Source: Caryophanales bacterium UBA6331
GTDB taxonomy: Bacteria > Bacillota_I > Bacilli_A > RF39 > UBA660
Length of the DNA: 32,220 bases
Assembly: GCA_002438065.1 (NCBI GenBank)
Contig: DJSP01000026.1
Coordinates: 1-32,220 of the forward strand
Direction: 5' to 3'
Shown: positions 30,225 through 32,220 of the stretch, piece after piece
How positions within the stretch are numbered: position 1 is the stretch's first letter
How the letters are laid out: every line of letters begins with the position of its first letter
Notes under the pieces: generated by a model
Databases searched by the model: none
Seen by the model: only the letters and a program-made list of their open reading frames with translations
Told to the model about the DNA's origin: nothing
Position numbers and translations under genes: made by a program

Positions 30225-32144
30225 ATGATGGCTCACAAATACGATGAACATTCAATTAAAATATTAGAAGGATTAGAAGCAGTTAGAAAAAGACCAGGTA
30301 TGTATATAGGATCTACTGATAAAAGAGGTCTTCATCATTTGGTATGGGAAATAGTAGATAACTCAATAGACGAAATCATTAATGGTTATGGTAACAAAAT
30401 AAGTATTAAGATCAATAAAGATAATTCTATAACTATTGCTGATAATGGTAGAGGTGTACCAACTGGTATGCATTCAAGTGGAAAATCAACTCCTGAAGTT
30501 ATTTATACTATTTTACATGCTGGAGGTAAGTTTGAAACTGATGGATATAAAGTATCTGGTGGTTTACATGGTGTAGGTGCATCTGTTGTTAATGCTTTGT
30601 CTGACTATATGGAAGTAACTATTTTAAGAGATGGTGAAATAAATCAAATTAAATTTAAAAATGGTGGTGAAGTAGCAAGCCCCTTAAAGAAGATTGGTAC
30701 AACAAAAGCAACTGGAACAATCGTAACCTTTAAACCAATGGAAAGTATTTTTAAAAATTTAACATTTAGCTATACAACTATTTGTGAGAGAATGCAAGAA
30801 AGTGCCTTCTTACTTAAAGAACTAACTATTGATATTGAAGATATTCCTGATGATAAAAGAGTAACATACCACTATGATAATGGACTAATTTCATTTGTTG
30901 ACTATATTAATGAAGATAAAGAAGTATTACATAAAGTTATTCCTATTCATGGAGTTAAAAACACTATTGAAGTAGACATCGCTATGCAATATACTGATTC
31001 TTATAATGAAAATATTATCTCATTTGTTAATAATGTTAAAACAAGTGATGGTGGAACTCACGAAGTAGGTTTTAAAACTGGTATTACCAAAGCATTTAAT
31101 GATTATGCTAAATCAAATGGTATTTTAAAAGCTAAATCTGCTAACTTTGAAGGAAGCGATGTTAGAGAAGGATTAACTGCCGTCATCAATTTAAAAATAC
31201 CAGAAAATCTTCTTCAATTTGAAGGTCAAACAAAAGGTAAACTAGGAACTCCTGAGGCAAGACCAGTAGTTGAATCAATTGTTTATGAAAGTATTAAATA
31301 TTATTTAGAAGAAAACAAAGAAAATGCCCTAAAAATAATTGAAAAAATGAGTAAAAGTAAAGTTGCTAGAGAAGCAGCACGTAAAGCGAGAGAAGAAGCT
31401 AGAAATGGTAAAACTAAAAAGAGCGAGGCTCAAAGATTATCAGGAAAACTTACTCCTGCTCAAACAAGAAATCCTAAGAAAAATGAATTGTTTATTGTAG
31501 AGGGAAATTCAGCCGGTGGTACTGCTAAAAAAAGTAGAGATCGTAAATTTCAAGCAATATTACCTTTAAGAGGAAAAATTCTTAATACGGAAAAAACAAG
31601 TGGTCCGGAAATATTTAAAAATGAAGAAATAAGTACTATGATAAACTGTATTGGTGCTGGTTACGGACATGATTTTGATGTTAAAGATATTAATTATGAT
31701 AAAGTAATAATTATGACTGATGCCGATGATGATGGTGCTCATATTCAGTGTTTGCTTTTAACTTTCTTTTATAGATTCATGAAACCACTTATTGAGGAAG
31801 GACATTTATATATTGCAATGCCTCCTCTATATAAAGTAGATTATGGCAAAAATCATGTCTATTGTTGGACAAATGAAGAATTAAAAGAAGCAACAAAAGG
31901 AAAACAAAATTATAAAGTTCAAAGATATAAAGGTTTAGGTGAAATGAACCCTGAACCACTTTGGACAACTACAATGGATCCTGAAAACAGAAACTTAATT
32001 AAAGTTAATATAACTGATGCTTTGCTTGCGGAAAAGAGAGTGTCTGTTTTAATGGGAGATGTTGTTGAACCAAGAAAAGATTGGATTAACGAAAATGTTG
32101 AGTTTTCTCTTGAAGATGATTACATAATCGAGACTAAAAGATAA
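30225..32144 (+). CDS. parE: DNA topoisomerase IV subunit B
   Basis: 639 aa from ATG 30225 (30228 is equally possible; GTG 30219 overlaps the AAGGGTG site). GHKL ATPase motifs: 'WEIVDNSIDE', 'ADNGRGVPTG', 'KVSGGLHGVGASVVNALS'. The TOPRIM part has 'KLTPAQTRNPKKNELFIVEG' and 'TDADDDGAHI' (DxDxD), then 'RYKGLGEMNP'. 'KLTPAQ' and 'GAGYGHDFDVKDINYDK' identify ParE rather than GyrB. With ParC it decatenates chromosomes. The EGDSAGG motif here is EGNSAGG. parC is expected just outside the window. Confidence 0.93.
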   Translation: MMAHKYDEHSIKILEGLEAVRKRPGMYIGSTDKRGLHHLVWEIVDNSIDEIINGYGNKISIKINKDNSITIADNGRGVPTGMHSSGKSTPEVIYTILHAGGKFETDGYKVSGGLHGVGASVVNALSDYMEVTILRDGEINQIKFKNGGEVASPLKKIGTTKATGTIVTFKPMESIFKNLTFSYTTICERMQESAFLLKELTIDIEDIPDDKRVTYHYDNGLISFVDYINEDKEVLHKVIPIHGVKNTIEVDIAMQYTDSYNENIISFVNNVKTSDGGTHEVGFKTGITKAFNDYAKSNGILKAKSANFEGSDVREGLTAVINLKIPENLLQFEGQTKGKLGTPEARPVVESIVYESIKYYLEENKENALKIIEKMSKSKVAREAARKAREEARNGKTKKSEAQRLSGKLTPAQTRNPKKNELFIVEGNSAGGTAKKSRDRKFQAILPLRGKILNTEKTSGPEIFKNEEISTMINCIGAGYGHDFDVKDINYDKVIIMTDADDDGAHIQCLLLTFFYRFMKPLIEEGHLYIAMPPLYKVDYGKNHVYCWTNEELKEATKGKQNYKVQRYKGLGEMNPEPLWTTTMDPENRNLIKVNITDALLAEKRVSVLMGDVVEPRKDWINENVEFSLEDDYIIETKR

Positions 32145-32220
32145 ATATATAAATATATAAATAATTTTAGAACCAATGAAATTTATAGCAAATGTAAATC
32201 AAATGTAAATTGACGCGGGG
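32145..32220. other. AT-rich end with tandem 11-nt repeat
   Basis: AAATGTAAATC (32190-32200) is followed directly by AAATGTAAATT (32201-32211), then TTGACG (32210-32215), which may be a -35 box for the next gene. The window ends here. Confidence 0.35.

Overview
The window is very AT-rich and dense with genes, and it looks like a chromosomal segment of a small-genome, low-GC relative of the Bacilli (Mycoplasmatota/RF39-like or a similar uncultured gut lineage). Supporting this are WhiA, a T-box-controlled thrS, an rpsP-khpA pair, parE, YfhO and Bce/Mac-like ABC export genes. Translation uses the standard bacterial code: TGG encodes Trp, and one gene (18839-19531) ends in TGA. A [FeFe]-hydrogenase points to an anaerobic fermenter. 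Many genes use a GGTGNT-type Shine-Dalgarno that pairs with the extended 3' end of 16S rRNA. Lineage is inferred from gene content only.

Layout. 44-4629: an anchored Ig-like protein, an unknown acidic protein, and an ABC exporter pair (ATPase plus 863-aa FtsX/MacB-like permease). 4714-7125: accessory genes, namely a DUF3800 protein with an almost leaderless transcript, an XRE regulator, and an ORF6N DNA-binding protein preceded by an array of six palindromes. 7144-8986: an OmpR-type response regulator and histidine kinase. 9051-9947: a sugar-nucleotidyltransferase-like gene. 9986-11406: a small putative type I toxin/antisense RNA module, a truncated second copy of a HIT gene, a 102-aa unknown gene and the intact HIT gene. 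11510-13409: gpsA and whiA. 13473-16026: a DUF4177 gene with an apparent ATA start, a membrane protein plus amidoligase pair, and a second copy of the toxin/antisense module. 16044-18066: T-box leader and thrS without a TGS domain. 18112-24642: YetF-like protein, two tandem CPBP proteins (one without catalytic residues), several unknown or TPR proteins, mtaB and a small rhodanese. 24773-26988: hydrogenase and a convergent transglutaminase-like gene. 27113-27630: rpsP and khpA. 27638-30112: YfhO on the minus strand. 30225-32144: parE.

The strongest candidate for an undescribed system is the duplicated ~327-bp module at 9986-10311 and 15699-16026. Each copy has a plus-strand promoter, a structured 5' leader, a 29-codon hydrophobic peptide ORF with a charged C-terminal end, and a convergent minus-strand promoter driving a ~100-nt RNA that overlaps the 3' part of the peptide mRNA. 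Each copy also has terminators for both transcripts and matching inverted arms at the two RNA 5' ends. Differences between copies preserve RNA stems through G-U wobbles, which suggests selection on RNA structure. The second most unusual structure is the palindrome array at 5911-6229: each unit, read in one frame, gives a variant of the LRSQFATL motif of the adjacent ORF6N gene, which carries the same 25-nt element in its coding sequence.
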